Below the pieces are notes generated by a model. It had not been told where the DNA came from. It saw only the letters and a program-made list of their open reading frames with translations, and did not search any database. DNA of 64,000 nt from a virus, in IMG/VR virus record IMGVR_UViG_3300034198_024209, positions 1-64,000 of that record; one strand, given 5' to 3'. This document shows, one piece after another, positions 1 through 8,122 of this stretch; the first letter of the stretch is position 1; each line of letters starts with the position of its first letter. A program made the position numbers and the translations under genes.

Positions 1-420
1 TTGGAAACGGATCCAGAAGATAGAATAAAAGGCACAGTAAAAAGAGAATTAAGGCACGAGCTAAGAGAATATTCAAACAAATGCTCTGAGTTAGCGAAGG
101 AGTATAATGTTGCGTTCTGGGCTACAACGCAATCTAACGCAAGTGGAGACAATAACAGAAGTATTAGAATGACTAATGCTTCCGAGGGGTTTGGCAAGTC
201 TCACAGGTGCTCAGTATTCCTAGGTATAGGAGCGACTGACGCTGACAGAGAAACTGGAAGGCTTACAGTTAAGGCAGGAAAGATGCGAGATGGTCGAATA
301 TTTGAAACTCAAATACAGGCTAGGCTCGATAAACAAACTTTTGAAGACGTGCCGCCAGACCTAGATTTTGCTCCTCCAGAGGCTGCTAACTTTACCCCAA
401 TAAACCAAAGAGGTGTATAA
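1..420 (+). CDS. Replicative DNA helicase, DnaB-like, C-terminal fragment
   Basis: This is the 3' end of a gene that begins outside the window. The 139 visible residues look like the end of a RecA-fold replicative helicase of the DnaB/T4 gp41 type. LAKEYNVAFWATTQSN (about residues 32-47) matches the strand that follows Walker B and ends in the sensor Gln. A conserved Gly/Lys/Arg-rich end strand (KAGKMRDGRIF) follows. The first codon in the window is TTG and is unlikely to be the real start. The enzyme would unwind DNA 5' to 3' at the phage fork. A primase gene follows six bases later, the usual helicase-primase pairing. The identity rests on motif shape and neighbours, because Walker A is outside the window. 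Confidence 0.75.
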   Translation: METDPEDRIKGTVKRELRHELREYSNKCSELAKEYNVAFWATTQSNASGDNNRSIRMTNASEGFGKSHRCSVFLGIGATDADRETGRLTVKAGKMRDGRIFETQIQARLDKQTFEDVPPDLDFAPPEAANFTPINQRGV

Positions 421-425
421 TATAA

Positions 426-1469
426 ATGTTAATAGACAAAGAACAAGTTATAAAAGAGTTCCCAGAAGCTAAAATATCAAATTCTAGTGGGCACATAGAG
501 TATGTTGTTCATTGCAGAAAATTCCACAAAAAGGGCGGTAAATATAAACTATCTATAAATTCAGAAACGGGCGCATTCATGTGCAATGATTGCGGCTGGA
601 AAGGTAATGCACTTCAAGAATTCTTCGATGAAGGATCTCAATTTTTTGCTGGTATGAAAATATACCGAAAAATTGATGTCGCTGAGTCTACTAGCTCTTT
701 TAGGTCATACAACCACATAGAATGGAAAGACGGTATCCCATCTCCAGGCAAATTAAAGTCTATATCGTCTCTAGACTTAAAACATCCAGCTATAAATTAC
801 CTCAAAAACAGAGGCGTTACAGACAAAGATTATGAAGTTTATGATATAAAATATTGTAGTCATGGCTATTATAATTTTTGTTCAAGAATGGGAACAACTT
901 CTGGCAGGATCGTTTTCCCTATATACATGTCAAACAAGTTGGTGGGCTGGCAAGCGAGACAGATAGAGAGAAACGATCCAGATAGAGAAATCTGGCACGG
1001 AGATGAAATGGGTTGGTGGAAACCCAAAAAAATAAAATTATCTGATGGGAAAATCACATACAGTGATTATGAGGTACCTAAGTATTACACATGCCCAGGA
1101 ATGCACAGATCAAGATCTTTATTAAATTTTGATTATGCAATAAAGGATAGTGACCTGGTTGTTGTAGTTGAGGGTCCAATAGACTGTATAAAAGTTGGTG
1201 AGAGAGCAGTAGCCACATTCGGCAAGAAGATAACCAAAGATCAAATACGTATATTAAAATCTAATTGGTCTAAGGTATTGATGATACTAGATGAAGAAGT
1301 AGATACTAGTGAACCCTGGTTTAAGGAGCTTGAAAATTCTTTTGATGGGGTTTATTTTGTATGGATGAAGTTATCCAATTTTGAAGATCCTGGCTCTGCC
1401 TCAAGAGAAGAGATATGGAAACAAATTAAACAAAATACTGAAAATGACTACGGTGCAAAAATATCCTGA
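426..1469 (+). CDS. DNA primase (zinc-binding plus TOPRIM domains)
   Basis: A 347-residue primase. The N-terminus has a CHC2/T7-gp4-like zinc finger: one Cys/His group near HCRKFH (about residue 29) and CNDCGW (about 57-62). A middle region follows, then a TOPRIM fold in which VVVVEGPIDCIKVGE (about 246-260) holds the catalytic Glu and LMILDEEVD (about 287-295) holds the Asp pair. It synthesises RNA primers for lagging-strand replication. It lies directly behind the helicase gene and before the polymerase, so the replisome genes are clustered. The start is the ATG after an AT-rich leader with no Shine-Dalgarno sequence. The family assignment is firm; whether it contacts the helicase is inferred. 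Confidence 0.88.
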   Translation: MLIDKEQVIKEFPEAKISNSSGHIEYVVHCRKFHKKGGKYKLSINSETGAFMCNDCGWKGNALQEFFDEGSQFFAGMKIYRKIDVAESTSSFRSYNHIEWKDGIPSPGKLKSISSLDLKHPAINYLKNRGVTDKDYEVYDIKYCSHGYYNFCSRMGTTSGRIVFPIYMSNKLVGWQARQIERNDPDREIWHGDEMGWWKPKKIKLSDGKITYSDYEVPKYYTCPGMHRSRSLLNFDYAIKDSDLVVVVEGPIDCIKVGERAVATFGKKITKDQIRILKSNWSKVLMILDEEVDTSEPWFKELENSFDGVYFVWMKLSNFEDPGSASREEIWKQIKQNTENDYGAKIS

Positions 1470-1695
1470 CGACATTGAGAATATTATTTACGAAATACTA
1501 GCAGAAGCCTCAGATGGGTCTGAAGGAATGAGTATTTCTGATATTTTCCAGGTCATAATACAGACAAGAAAGATAGATATTAAACCTGAAGTAATTTATC
1601 AATTTATGCAGAGAATGTGTAAAGAAGGTATGGCCGAAAAGATAAATGAAAATCTGTACAAAGGGATTAAATTTGATCCCGAGTTCCCCATTTAA
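1444..1695 (+). CDS. Small hypothetical protein, possible winged-helix fold
   Basis: I chose the internal ATG at 1444 (MTTVQKYPDD...), which overlaps the primase gene by 26 bases, rather than the longer frame from 1381. The shorter start matches the overlap style of the neighbouring genes. The 83-residue product is mostly helical, and EGMSISDIFQVIIQ...VIYQFMQRMCKEGMAEKI resembles the recognition helix plus wing of small winged-helix DNA-binding proteins. That resemblance is only suggestive. It is the last protein gene before the G+C-rich RNA block. Confidence 0.6.
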   Translation: MTTVQKYPDDIENIIYEILAEASDGSEGMSISDIFQVIIQTRKIDIKPEVIYQFMQRMCKEGMAEKINENLYKGIKFDPEFPI

Positions 1696-1700
1696 AGAAT

Positions 1701-2014
1701 AAATAAATTTTTGGCTTTTGATGGCAGATTGCCATCTTTTAAAATGCCTATGGCAGTTCGACGCTCGCAGATAGCAGGTGTCGCTAGATTCTTCAGGATC
1801 TGCTCGCTAACCCAGGATTACCGGTGGGGGGTCGTGAAAGCAACTCCCCCTCCAACAGGTAATCCTGGGTGCGCTTCGCTATCCTGAAGTATCGACCTCC
1901 ACCGCGAGGGGAGGAAACGTCGCTGAACCATCCCGGCACGGCAGCCGGGCTACCCAAGCGTAGCCTGGCTGCCATCACCGGGCAGGTTCAGGACTCTTTC
2001 GCAAAAATTTATTT
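1701..2014 (+). ncRNA. Structured RNA 1 of three tandem paralogous RNAs
   Basis: Strikingly G+C-rich compared with its AT-rich flanks and without a believable reading frame. The ends form a 13-bp closing helix P1 (1701-1713 with 2002-2014). Six bases GCTTTT follow, then a perfect 7-bp hairpin P2 with loop GAT (1720-1726/1730-1736) and a short P3 (1745-1748/1752-1755). Interior helices include 1759-1763/1918-1922 with 1764-1768/1904-1908, 1791-1799/1881-1889 (9 bp), 1811-1822/1858-1869 (12 bp), 1924-1929/1985-1990, 1932-1936/1978-1982 and a 14-bp stem with one G-U pair (1940-1953/1960-1973). All of these nest without conflict. RNA 2 and RNA 3 share the P1-GCTTTW-P2-P3 design with different sequences. 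I recognise no known RNA family and infer no function. Confidence 0.85.
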
Positions 2015-2024
2015 CAAGTATAAA

Positions 2025-2514
2025 AAGTTCTGGCTTTAGACAGAAGATTTCTGTCATTTAATGATGTCACTTAGATGACACACAGCGCCACAGCCCGATA
2101 ACCCGCCAAGGAGGCCAGTTACTACGTAACTGTCATACCTTGGGCGGGTCTCGGCGCGTGACGTTGTAACTGGTGGGCCATCCACGCTTGCAATCATGTG
2201 CCATACGGGCCCCCTCAGGGTATCTCTCGTGCACAGGGCTGTCACGCTCCACCCCCGTGGGGCACGGGGGTGTGAACGTGCCGCCCAGCAGGTGCCGAGA
2301 GATGCCCAGAGGAGCCCGCTAGCACATGACGCAGCGTGGATGCGCGCCCGACCACCGTACCCTGGCAAGGGACCCCTGGAGGTGTCCACCCGGTAACGAC
2401 GTTGTGCGCTACGCCACAAAGCGTCGTCAACCGGGTTTCACCTCCAGGGTCCCGCTGCAGGGTCACGGTGTCCGGACAACCAGTACCAACTCTTACGAGT
2501 TTTACGCAGAACTT
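2025..2514 (+). ncRNA. Structured RNA 2 of three tandem paralogous RNAs
   Basis: Closing helix P1 is 2025-2032/2507-2514, followed by GCTTTA and the 7-bp P2 with loop GAT (2039-2045/2049-2055), then P3 (2065-2069/2076-2080, loop CTTAGA). Three large arms follow. Arm A is 2085-2089/2153-2157, enclosing 2101-2111/2138-2149 and the perfect hairpin 2116-2122/2126-2132. Arm B is 2179-2188/2333-2342 (10 bp), 2194-2201/2322-2329 (8 bp), 2219-2229/2296-2306 (11 bp, one G-U) and 2250-2259/2263-2272 (10 bp). Arm C is a long hairpin spanning 2369-2453 with the core 2376-2384/2439-2447. Short overlapping frames on both strands here look like artefacts of the inverted repeats. It is the largest of the three RNAs. 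Confidence 0.85.
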
Positions 2515-2530
2515 ACATAAAAATTATAAT

Positions 2531-2890
2531 AAAATTTCTGGCTTTTGTTGCACGGTTGTGCAACTTTTTTTCATTGCGACTTAGTCAATGTATGGCCCAC
2601 ACTGCGGCGTCAGACGTCTTTCGAGCTTGTATTCCAAGCAGGTTTACACTAACCACACGGTGGTTACTGTAATACCTGTCAAGGAATACTCGACAGGACT
2701 TGGACGCCAGTAAGTGTGGGCCGTTTTAGGGAACCCGTCGCCGGCCCAGCTACGAGACCGAGTCCCGGCTTACATGCGTTCAGCAGGCGGACGACCAAAG
2801 GTCGTCTCCGCCTGCTTTCACGTCATTGTAAAGCCGGACTTCGTCTCGTGCTCAGGTCCGGCAACTCGGTTCCTATCACGCAGAAATTTT
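2531..2890 (+). ncRNA. Structured RNA 3 of three tandem paralogous RNAs, ending at the polymerase start
   Basis: P1 is a perfect 10-bp helix (2531-2540/2881-2890), then GCTTTT and the 7-bp P2 with loop GGTT (2547-2553/2558-2564), then P3 (2572-2576/2586-2590). Domain 1 is closed by 2594-2602/2714-2722 (9 bp) and 2606-2611/2703-2708, and contains 2629-2635/2683-2689. Domain 2 is closed by 2757-2763/2864-2870 (7 bp). It contains 2765-2774/2827-2837 and a long hairpin 2783-2796/2800-2815 with loop AAA. The stretch 2833-2839 can instead pair with 2856-2862, so two exclusive folds are possible. The 3' strand of P1 ends five bases before the polymerase ATG at 2895, so folding of P1 could affect translation of that gene. 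Confidence 0.85.
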
Positions 2891-2894
2891 TAAA

Positions 2895-3749
2895 ATGAAT
2901 AATCCAACAAAATTAAACATACTACCGCTTCATACTCATACTACATATAGCCTTATGGATGGAGTATCTGACATAGATCAGTATATAAAATATTGCAAAC
3001 AAAACAATATTGATGCATGTAGTTGTACTGACCATGGATACGTATTAGGTTTATACGACTTAATAACAAAAACTAAAGACGCTGGGATAAAAGGCATTCC
3101 TGGTATTGAAATTTATTTAGCCCCACATACAGAATATGCTTACAATGAAAATTTAAAGAAATTTGATTACTTTCATTTAACCCTCTGGGCGGCAAACAAA
3201 GTCGGATACGACAATTTACTTTCAATATCTAATTGCTCATGGGGTCACGGGAGGGTTGTTAAAAAATTTGGACAACCCAAACCGAGAGCAGCATGGGAAG
3301 ATCTTGAAAATTATAGAGAAGGAATAATATGTGGGACTGGATGCATAGAGGGGCCAATAGTTAAGCCATTCCTCAGAATGGAAAAAGATATGGCCACTTA
3401 CAATGCATGCAGGTTGATAGATATTTTTGGAGACAAATTATTTGCAGAAGTAATGCCACACTCCGTTGACAGAGACTGGACAGTTAAAAATGTTTACCAA
3501 GTTGACAATGAAAACGGGATAACGTATACATTCTCTGGCTCAGATATAATAGAAACTGAAATTGGTTCAATCACGGTAAAAGAAGCATTTGAGAAAAAAG
3601 TTTCTCAAATTTATTCAGCCATTACAAATAGACCGCAAGATATGCCGTTATCAGATAGAATAATTACTATTCAGGATGAATCCGTTGAAGCAGAGGATGA
3701 ACAATATAAATGTCAAAAAATAATGCCAAGAAAAATAGTAATAGATTAA
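2895..3749 (+). CDS. DNA polymerase III alpha subunit (DnaE-type), N-terminal PHP part
   Basis: A 284-residue protein holding the PHP domain of a DnaE-type polymerase. HTHTTYSLMDG (about 13-23), the TDHG motif (about 49-52) and GIPGIEIYLAP (about 71-81) are metal-site motifs of the PHP fold. MPHSVDRDW (about 196-204) resembles phage DnaE sequences. The reading frame stops at 3747 and the rest of the polymerase continues from 3775 in another frame. The gene is therefore split, frameshifted or joined by recoding. The start ATG lies five bases after structured RNA 3, with no Shine-Dalgarno sequence. Confidence 0.85.
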   Translation: MNNPTKLNILPLHTHTTYSLMDGVSDIDQYIKYCKQNNIDACSCTDHGYVLGLYDLITKTKDAGIKGIPGIEIYLAPHTEYAYNENLKKFDYFHLTLWAANKVGYDNLLSISNCSWGHGRVVKKFGQPKPRAAWEDLENYREGIICGTGCIEGPIVKPFLRMEKDMATYNACRLIDIFGDKLFAEVMPHSVDRDWTVKNVYQVDNENGITYTFSGSDIIETEIGSITVKEAFEKKVSQIYSAITNRPQDMPLSDRIITIQDESVEAEDEQYKCQKIMPRKIVID

Positions 3750-3774
3750 GTATTCGTATAAAATTTATAGACAT

Positions 3775-6534
3775 ATGAGAGTTAAACAATCGACATGGAG
3801 ATCAACAAATTCTCCGATATTCCTGAGAAAAGAATGCACCGAAGCTGCACCAAGCGGTGATTTTCAAAAGTCGGGAAATGAATTAATTATGAAAATAGCT
3901 AGGGCCCACAATATTCCAATATTGTTGACGCTTGACGCTCATTTTGTAAATAAAGATCAAAAAATGGTGCAAGATCTTTTATTGCAAAACGGAAGAGACG
4001 AAGATAGCGGACTTAGGTTTAGCACAAAATACTATCAGATGAATTCCGACCAGGCATGGGAAAAATGGATAACTCTTCATGGTACTAATTTTGCGAGCCA
4101 CTTCCAGGAGGGTGTAGAAAGCAATCACGCCATTGCAGATATGTGTGAGCAAATACACCTGGAGAAAAAATATCATTTGCCGGAAGTATCATTTCCTAAA
4201 GAAATTGTAGATATTTCTAGTTCTCATGAAGATAAATTAAAAAATTTAATTTATTGTCTGATTGATAGCAACGGGAGAATGAATGAAACTGAAGAATACA
4301 GAAATAGACTTAACAAAGAAATACAAGTTATTTCAGATAACGGTAAAATAAACCTATTGCCATATTTTCTATCTCTTTATGAGATATGTGAACAAGCCAG
4401 GCAATTAGGAATATGGATAGGGGCAGGAAGAGGTAGTGCTGGTGGATGCTTATTGGCTTACTTACTTAAAATTACTCATATCGATCCAGTAAAATACAAC
4501 TTATCATTTGAGAGGTTCCTATCTTCTGGTCGAATAAACAGGGGTAAACTTCCTGATATAGATATAGACTTTAGCGAACCAGACAAAATAGCTGAAGCCC
4601 TTAAATCTAAGCACGGCGACAAATTTGTAAGAATTTGTACAACCGGAACAAATAAAGTGAAGAGCGCCATTAGGGACGTAAGTAGAGTGATCCTAGACAC
4701 CAAATTTAATGAAAACAATAAATTAATGGTGGATAAGGTTTGCAAAACCATAAATAATGTTCCACAGGGTTTTAGTGATCTTTTAAAGTGGTTGCATGGC
4801 TGGGATGATGAAGAAGGTCATCACGCTGGAGAACTGGAAATAAATAAAACATTATATAATTTTTTCGATGAACATCCATCTGTTCAATCTTTGGTGGAGC
4901 AAATTATTGGCATTCCAAAATCACTTGGTCGTCATGCTAGTGCTTACTGCCTATCTGATGTTCCAATAAATGAAATTGTTCCAGTGTGTAGAATAGGAGA
5001 AGAGGAGTGCACTCAATTTACCATGGAAGCAGTAGAATCCATGGGTCTAATAAAATTTGATCTACTCGGGTTAAATACATTAAAAGATATTGGTAATTGT
5101 GTACAACTAATTAAAGAAAGACACAGTAAAGAAATTGACATTTACAATATCCCAGAAGAATCAATTGTTTTTAAAGAGTTCTGTAAAGGAAAGACGGAAA
5201 CAATATTTCAGTTTAATGGCCCGATTCCTACTAAAGTCTGTAGACAAATAAAGCCTAAAAGCATAATTGACTTAGCTGCAATTACAGCTGCTTGCAGACC
5301 AGGTACAATGTATGCATTGATGTATGATGAACAAGATGATGAAACTACAACTCTTATAGATTTATGGGTGAAAAGAAGGCAGGGAAAGAAAGAAGTTTCT
5401 TACCTGCACGAAGACCTTAAAGATATATTATCCAATACACATGGTATTGTATTGTTTCAGGAGCAGATATCTGCGATGTTTCAAAAATCTTGTCAATATT
5501 CCCCCGAACAGGCAGACGAAATTCGAGAAATCATAGGAAAAAAGAAATTAGACAAAATGAATGAAATTCTTCCAGATATCAGGAAGAGACTTCAGGACAG
5601 AGGCTGGGACGCAACTCAAGTGTCAGCTTTTGTGAGTTTATGTAGGTCTAGTAGTAATTATGCATTTAATCTAAGTCATAGCGTTGCTTATTCGTATATG
5701 GCATATGTTTGTATGTGGTTAAAATCACACTATCCTCTTGAGTGGTGGACAGCTATTCTGCAAAATTCAAATCACGAAGATCTTGCCGAAAATGCTAAGT
5801 ACTTCTCTGAAATAGTAAAATTACCAGACGTCAACATTAGTCAGGTTGATTTTTACATTATAGATGATTCTGACAAAAAAATCGTATATCCTTTGACCAT
5901 GGTAAAAGGAGTTAAAAATGCTTCACAGGAAGTATTTGAAAAGGCTCCATACTCTAGCCTAAAAGATTTTTTTGACAAAATTGACAAAAAGATAGTAAAC
6001 AAACGAGTTGTTAGTGCATTGATATTTGCTGGAGCTCTAGATAAATTAGCTACAATAAAATCAAAAGACAAAACAGAAACTAGAAACAACCTAATCCATG
6101 AGTATAATTTACTCAGAGGAGAGAAAACTAGTAAATTATTGTCTAAAGGAGAAATTGATATACTAGAGAGCAAGAGCTTATGTATAGGCAGCCCTGATGT
6201 TGTAGATTATTTCTTAAGCAAGGGAATGCATTCGTGCATAGGAATTCCAGAGGTAATGTTGACACACGAAGGGTACACAATTAAAACAGCTGGAATAATA
6301 TTGGCGATTAAAAAAATAAAAACCAAAAAAGGCCAAGACATGTGTTTCATTGATATTGGCAATAAAGAATTTCAGATTAGTGTTACATGCTTTCCTGAAA
6401 GATACGAGCAGATAAAAGATGATATCAACGTAGATAAAGTGGTTTTAGTAACAGGCAAAATTAATGTTTATAATGATAGAAAATCAATTGTAGCTGACTC
6501 AATCAAAGTATTTAATATTGATGAAATAAACTAA
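3775..6534 (+). CDS. DNA polymerase III alpha subunit (DnaE-type), catalytic and C-terminal part
   Basis: A 919-residue product with the C-family polymerase core. From ECTEAAPSGDFQKSGNE (about residue 20) it resumes the end of the PHP region. GAGRGSAGG is near residue 217 and the catalytic PDIDIDF near 260. The finger and thumb region follows, with a helix-hairpin-helix-like region and an OB fold (about 830-919, GYTIKTAGIILAIKK...). It is the replicative DNA polymerase. The first roughly 19 residues (MRVKQSTWRSTN...) look unlike polymerase, whereas the other frame just upstream encodes TIDMEINKFSDIPEK, which joins to ECTEAAP by skipping one A in the run at 3828-3831. The start codon is therefore uncertain and a fused product is possible. 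Confidence 0.85.
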   Translation: MRVKQSTWRSTNSPIFLRKECTEAAPSGDFQKSGNELIMKIARAHNIPILLTLDAHFVNKDQKMVQDLLLQNGRDEDSGLRFSTKYYQMNSDQAWEKWITLHGTNFASHFQEGVESNHAIADMCEQIHLEKKYHLPEVSFPKEIVDISSSHEDKLKNLIYCLIDSNGRMNETEEYRNRLNKEIQVISDNGKINLLPYFLSLYEICEQARQLGIWIGAGRGSAGGCLLAYLLKITHIDPVKYNLSFERFLSSGRINRGKLPDIDIDFSEPDKIAEALKSKHGDKFVRICTTGTNKVKSAIRDVSRVILDTKFNENNKLMVDKVCKTINNVPQGFSDLLKWLHGWDDEEGHHAGELEINKTLYNFFDEHPSVQSLVEQIIGIPKSLGRHASAYCLSDVPINEIVPVCRIGEEECTQFTMEAVESMGLIKFDLLGLNTLKDIGNCVQLIKERHSKEIDIYNIPEESIVFKEFCKGKTETIFQFNGPIPTKVCRQIKPKSIIDLAAITAACRPGTMYALMYDEQDDETTTLIDLWVKRRQGKKEVSYLHEDLKDILSNTHGIVLFQEQISAMFQKSCQYSPEQADEIREIIGKKKLDKMNEILPDIRKRLQDRGWDATQVSAFVSLCRSSSNYAFNLSHSVAYSYMAYVCMWLKSHYPLEWWTAILQNSNHEDLAENAKYFSEIVKLPDVNISQVDFYIIDDSDKKIVYPLTMVKGVKNASQEVFEKAPYSSLKDFFDKIDKKIVNKRVVSALIFAGALDKLATIKSKDKTETRNNLIHEYNLLRGEKTSKLLSKGEIDILESKSLCIGSPDVVDYFLSKGMHSCIGIPEVMLTHEGYTIKTAGIILAIKKIKTKKGQDMCFIDIGNKEFQISVTCFPERYEQIKDDINVDKVVLVTGKINVYNDRKSIVADSIKVFNIDEIN

Positions 6535-6567
6535 TGACAACAACAAAAACAACAAAAAAATGAATTA

Positions 6568-6744
6568 ATGAAATTACCACAAAACATAGAAGAAAATATC
6601 ACTATATATTTAGAGGCTGCGCGTGTCGCAATGGCAGATGCAGACATATTCGATCATATAGCTGAACAGCTAGACATTTCAGACGAAGAACTTATTTGGC
6701 TTCGTGAGGACCTGCAAAAATATTTGGGCTCCCACGAAGACTAA
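6568..6744 (+). CDS. Small acidic hypothetical protein
   Basis: A 58-residue frame, MKLPQNIEEN...LQKYLGSHED. It sits between the polymerase and the ssDNA-binding candidate and fills most of an otherwise empty gap. It is acidic and probably all helical, and no family is recognised. The start is the second of two nearby ATGs, because the first (6560) runs straight into a stop. Its position suggests cotranscription with replication genes. Confidence 0.6.
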   Translation: MKLPQNIEENITIYLEAARVAMADADIFDHIAEQLDISDEELIWLREDLQKYLGSHED

Positions 6745-6787
6745 TTTTATTTAGCAAATCAAAAAAACAACAAACAAAAATAAAAAT

Positions 6788-8038
6788 ATGGCACTAGGAA
6801 TAAACGAAACAATTGAAAGCGAAACAAAAACATCAAAACACTTAGTTTACAGAGAAGGAGTAAGAGTTCAGTACACTAAAAAAGATAAAAATATAACAGC
6901 ATGTATCTTGCCTGCTATTGCAGACATAAAAGATAAATCTAGTTATCTTTCGTATAGGCAAGAAGATGACCCACAAATGTTTACAAAATGGGCAGTTGGT
7001 CTAAAATTTCATCCTTTTGTAAACAAGGATCAAAATATTATTAGTCCTACTTCATTTGACCACACAGCTTATGACCCGATTGACGAATTTATTAGGGTCA
7101 CTAAAGCTGACCCAGAATATTGCGAATTAGCTGGATTTGGACCAGATGGAAAAAGAATGCCAAATGCATATAAAAATCCAGACGTTAGGCTTAGTACTAA
7201 ATGGTCTGGATATGTTGTCAATTCAATCATCCTGTATGATCGCGATCAAGATTCTGAAAAGTCAATTCTACTTCAAATCCCTAATACAGCATTTAGACGC
7301 GCTGGTTCTGCAAAAGACGGTGGGCAGCAATGGGGATTATTGTCGGAGTTAAACAGAAAAAACAGAAAAGCTGACTCTGGATCAGTGGATGATTATTATT
7401 GGGGAGACATTACAGATCCAAAGGCTCTTATTCCGTGTAGTCTAAAATTGACCCCAAATCCAGCGGGTGGAATCGCTATATACAATATGGTTCCAATTGA
7501 TGATGAAGACCCAGTAAAAATCTCTAGAGCAACACTTGAGAGTAGGTATGATCTTGATAATATTTTCTATGAGATCACAGAAGGTGAGATGATAGATAGA
7601 ATGATCTACTATTTTTCAGATGTACCAAATCTCCTTAAAAGAGCTTACGCCTCAAGAGTTCCAAATATTGATAGACTCATTACAAATGCTAAAGCTACTA
7701 GAGTTACCATAAATGATGAGGATGGCGATAGTGATGCTATTGAGGAATCATTTATTGTGTCTAGTAAGAAAGTTAATGTTGCTGGGACAAAAACACCTTC
7801 AAAGCTTGATGATGATAGTGAAGAGCTTGTGAGTGTGGACTCCAGAAGTTTTGCACCCGAAGAGGATGATCTTCCAGCTCCATCAAAAAAATCTAAAAAT
7901 ATAGAAGTTGACGAAAACGAAGACGACGATATAGACATACCTGAAGACAAAGAAATATCGGTGCCCACAAGAAAAGCGCCAAAAAGTTCTTCAGCATCAC
8001 AATCAAAAAAAGTAAGCATTAGGGATCTAATGGATTAA
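6788..8038 (+). CDS. Probable single-stranded DNA-binding protein
   Basis: A 416-residue protein placed between the polymerase and the recombinase. The N-terminal 300 residues form a mixed, aromatic-rich domain. They are followed by a long, low-complexity acidic and serine-rich tail (about 310-400, with runs such as DDDSEE and DENEDDDIDIPED) ending in VSIRDLMD. A compact domain with a flexible acidic tail beside polymerase and RecA genes is the hallmark of phage ssDNA-binding proteins such as T4 gp32. I see no definitive OB-fold motif, so the function is inferred from architecture and context. A terminator-like hairpin follows directly. Confidence 0.55.
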   Translation: MALGINETIESETKTSKHLVYREGVRVQYTKKDKNITACILPAIADIKDKSSYLSYRQEDDPQMFTKWAVGLKFHPFVNKDQNIISPTSFDHTAYDPIDEFIRVTKADPEYCELAGFGPDGKRMPNAYKNPDVRLSTKWSGYVVNSIILYDRDQDSEKSILLQIPNTAFRRAGSAKDGGQQWGLLSELNRKNRKADSGSVDDYYWGDITDPKALIPCSLKLTPNPAGGIAIYNMVPIDDEDPVKISRATLESRYDLDNIFYEITEGEMIDRMIYYFSDVPNLLKRAYASRVPNIDRLITNAKATRVTINDEDGDSDAIEESFIVSSKKVNVAGTKTPSKLDDDSEELVSVDSRSFAPEEDDLPAPSKKSKNIEVDENEDDDIDIPEDKEISVPTRKAPKSSSASQSKKVSIRDLMD

Positions 8039-8050
8039 TTTAAAATCAAA

Positions 8051-8081
8051 ATGCGCCATAGCCCCCACTATGGCGTATTTT
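8051..8081 (+). terminator. Rho-independent terminator-like hairpin
   Basis: An 11-bp stem with one G-U pair (8051-8061/8068-8078), loop CCCCCA, followed by a short T run. It lies between the ssDNA-binding candidate and the recombinase gene. Confidence 0.75.
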
Positions 8082-8122
8082 CTTAAACTTTTGCACAAAC
8101 ATAACACAATAAATTATTTAAA

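Noticed and set aside
2531-2564. Sigma54-type promoter (TGGC...TTGCA) at the start of RNA 3
   Set aside because: The spacing between the two elements is five bases instead of seven, and the same GGCTTTW occurs in RNAs 1 and 2 without a matching second element.
1701-2890. Group I or II self-splicing introns
   Set aside because: No interrupted gene flanks the block, no domain V or group I core could be identified, and no intron-encoded protein is present.
1793-2898. Overlapping short reading frames on both strands in the 1.7-2.9 kb block
   Set aside because: They are short, cross each other in all frames, are Arg/Pro/Gly/His-rich and coincide with inverted repeats. They are best explained as shadows of structured RNA.
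3538-3749. Split intein N-fragment after the PHP domain
   Set aside because: The segment FSGSDIIETEIGSITVKEAFE looks vaguely like intein block A, but no Cys or Ser is at the splice position and no HN-ending C-fragment precedes the catalytic part. Phage DnaE proteins can have natural inserts here.
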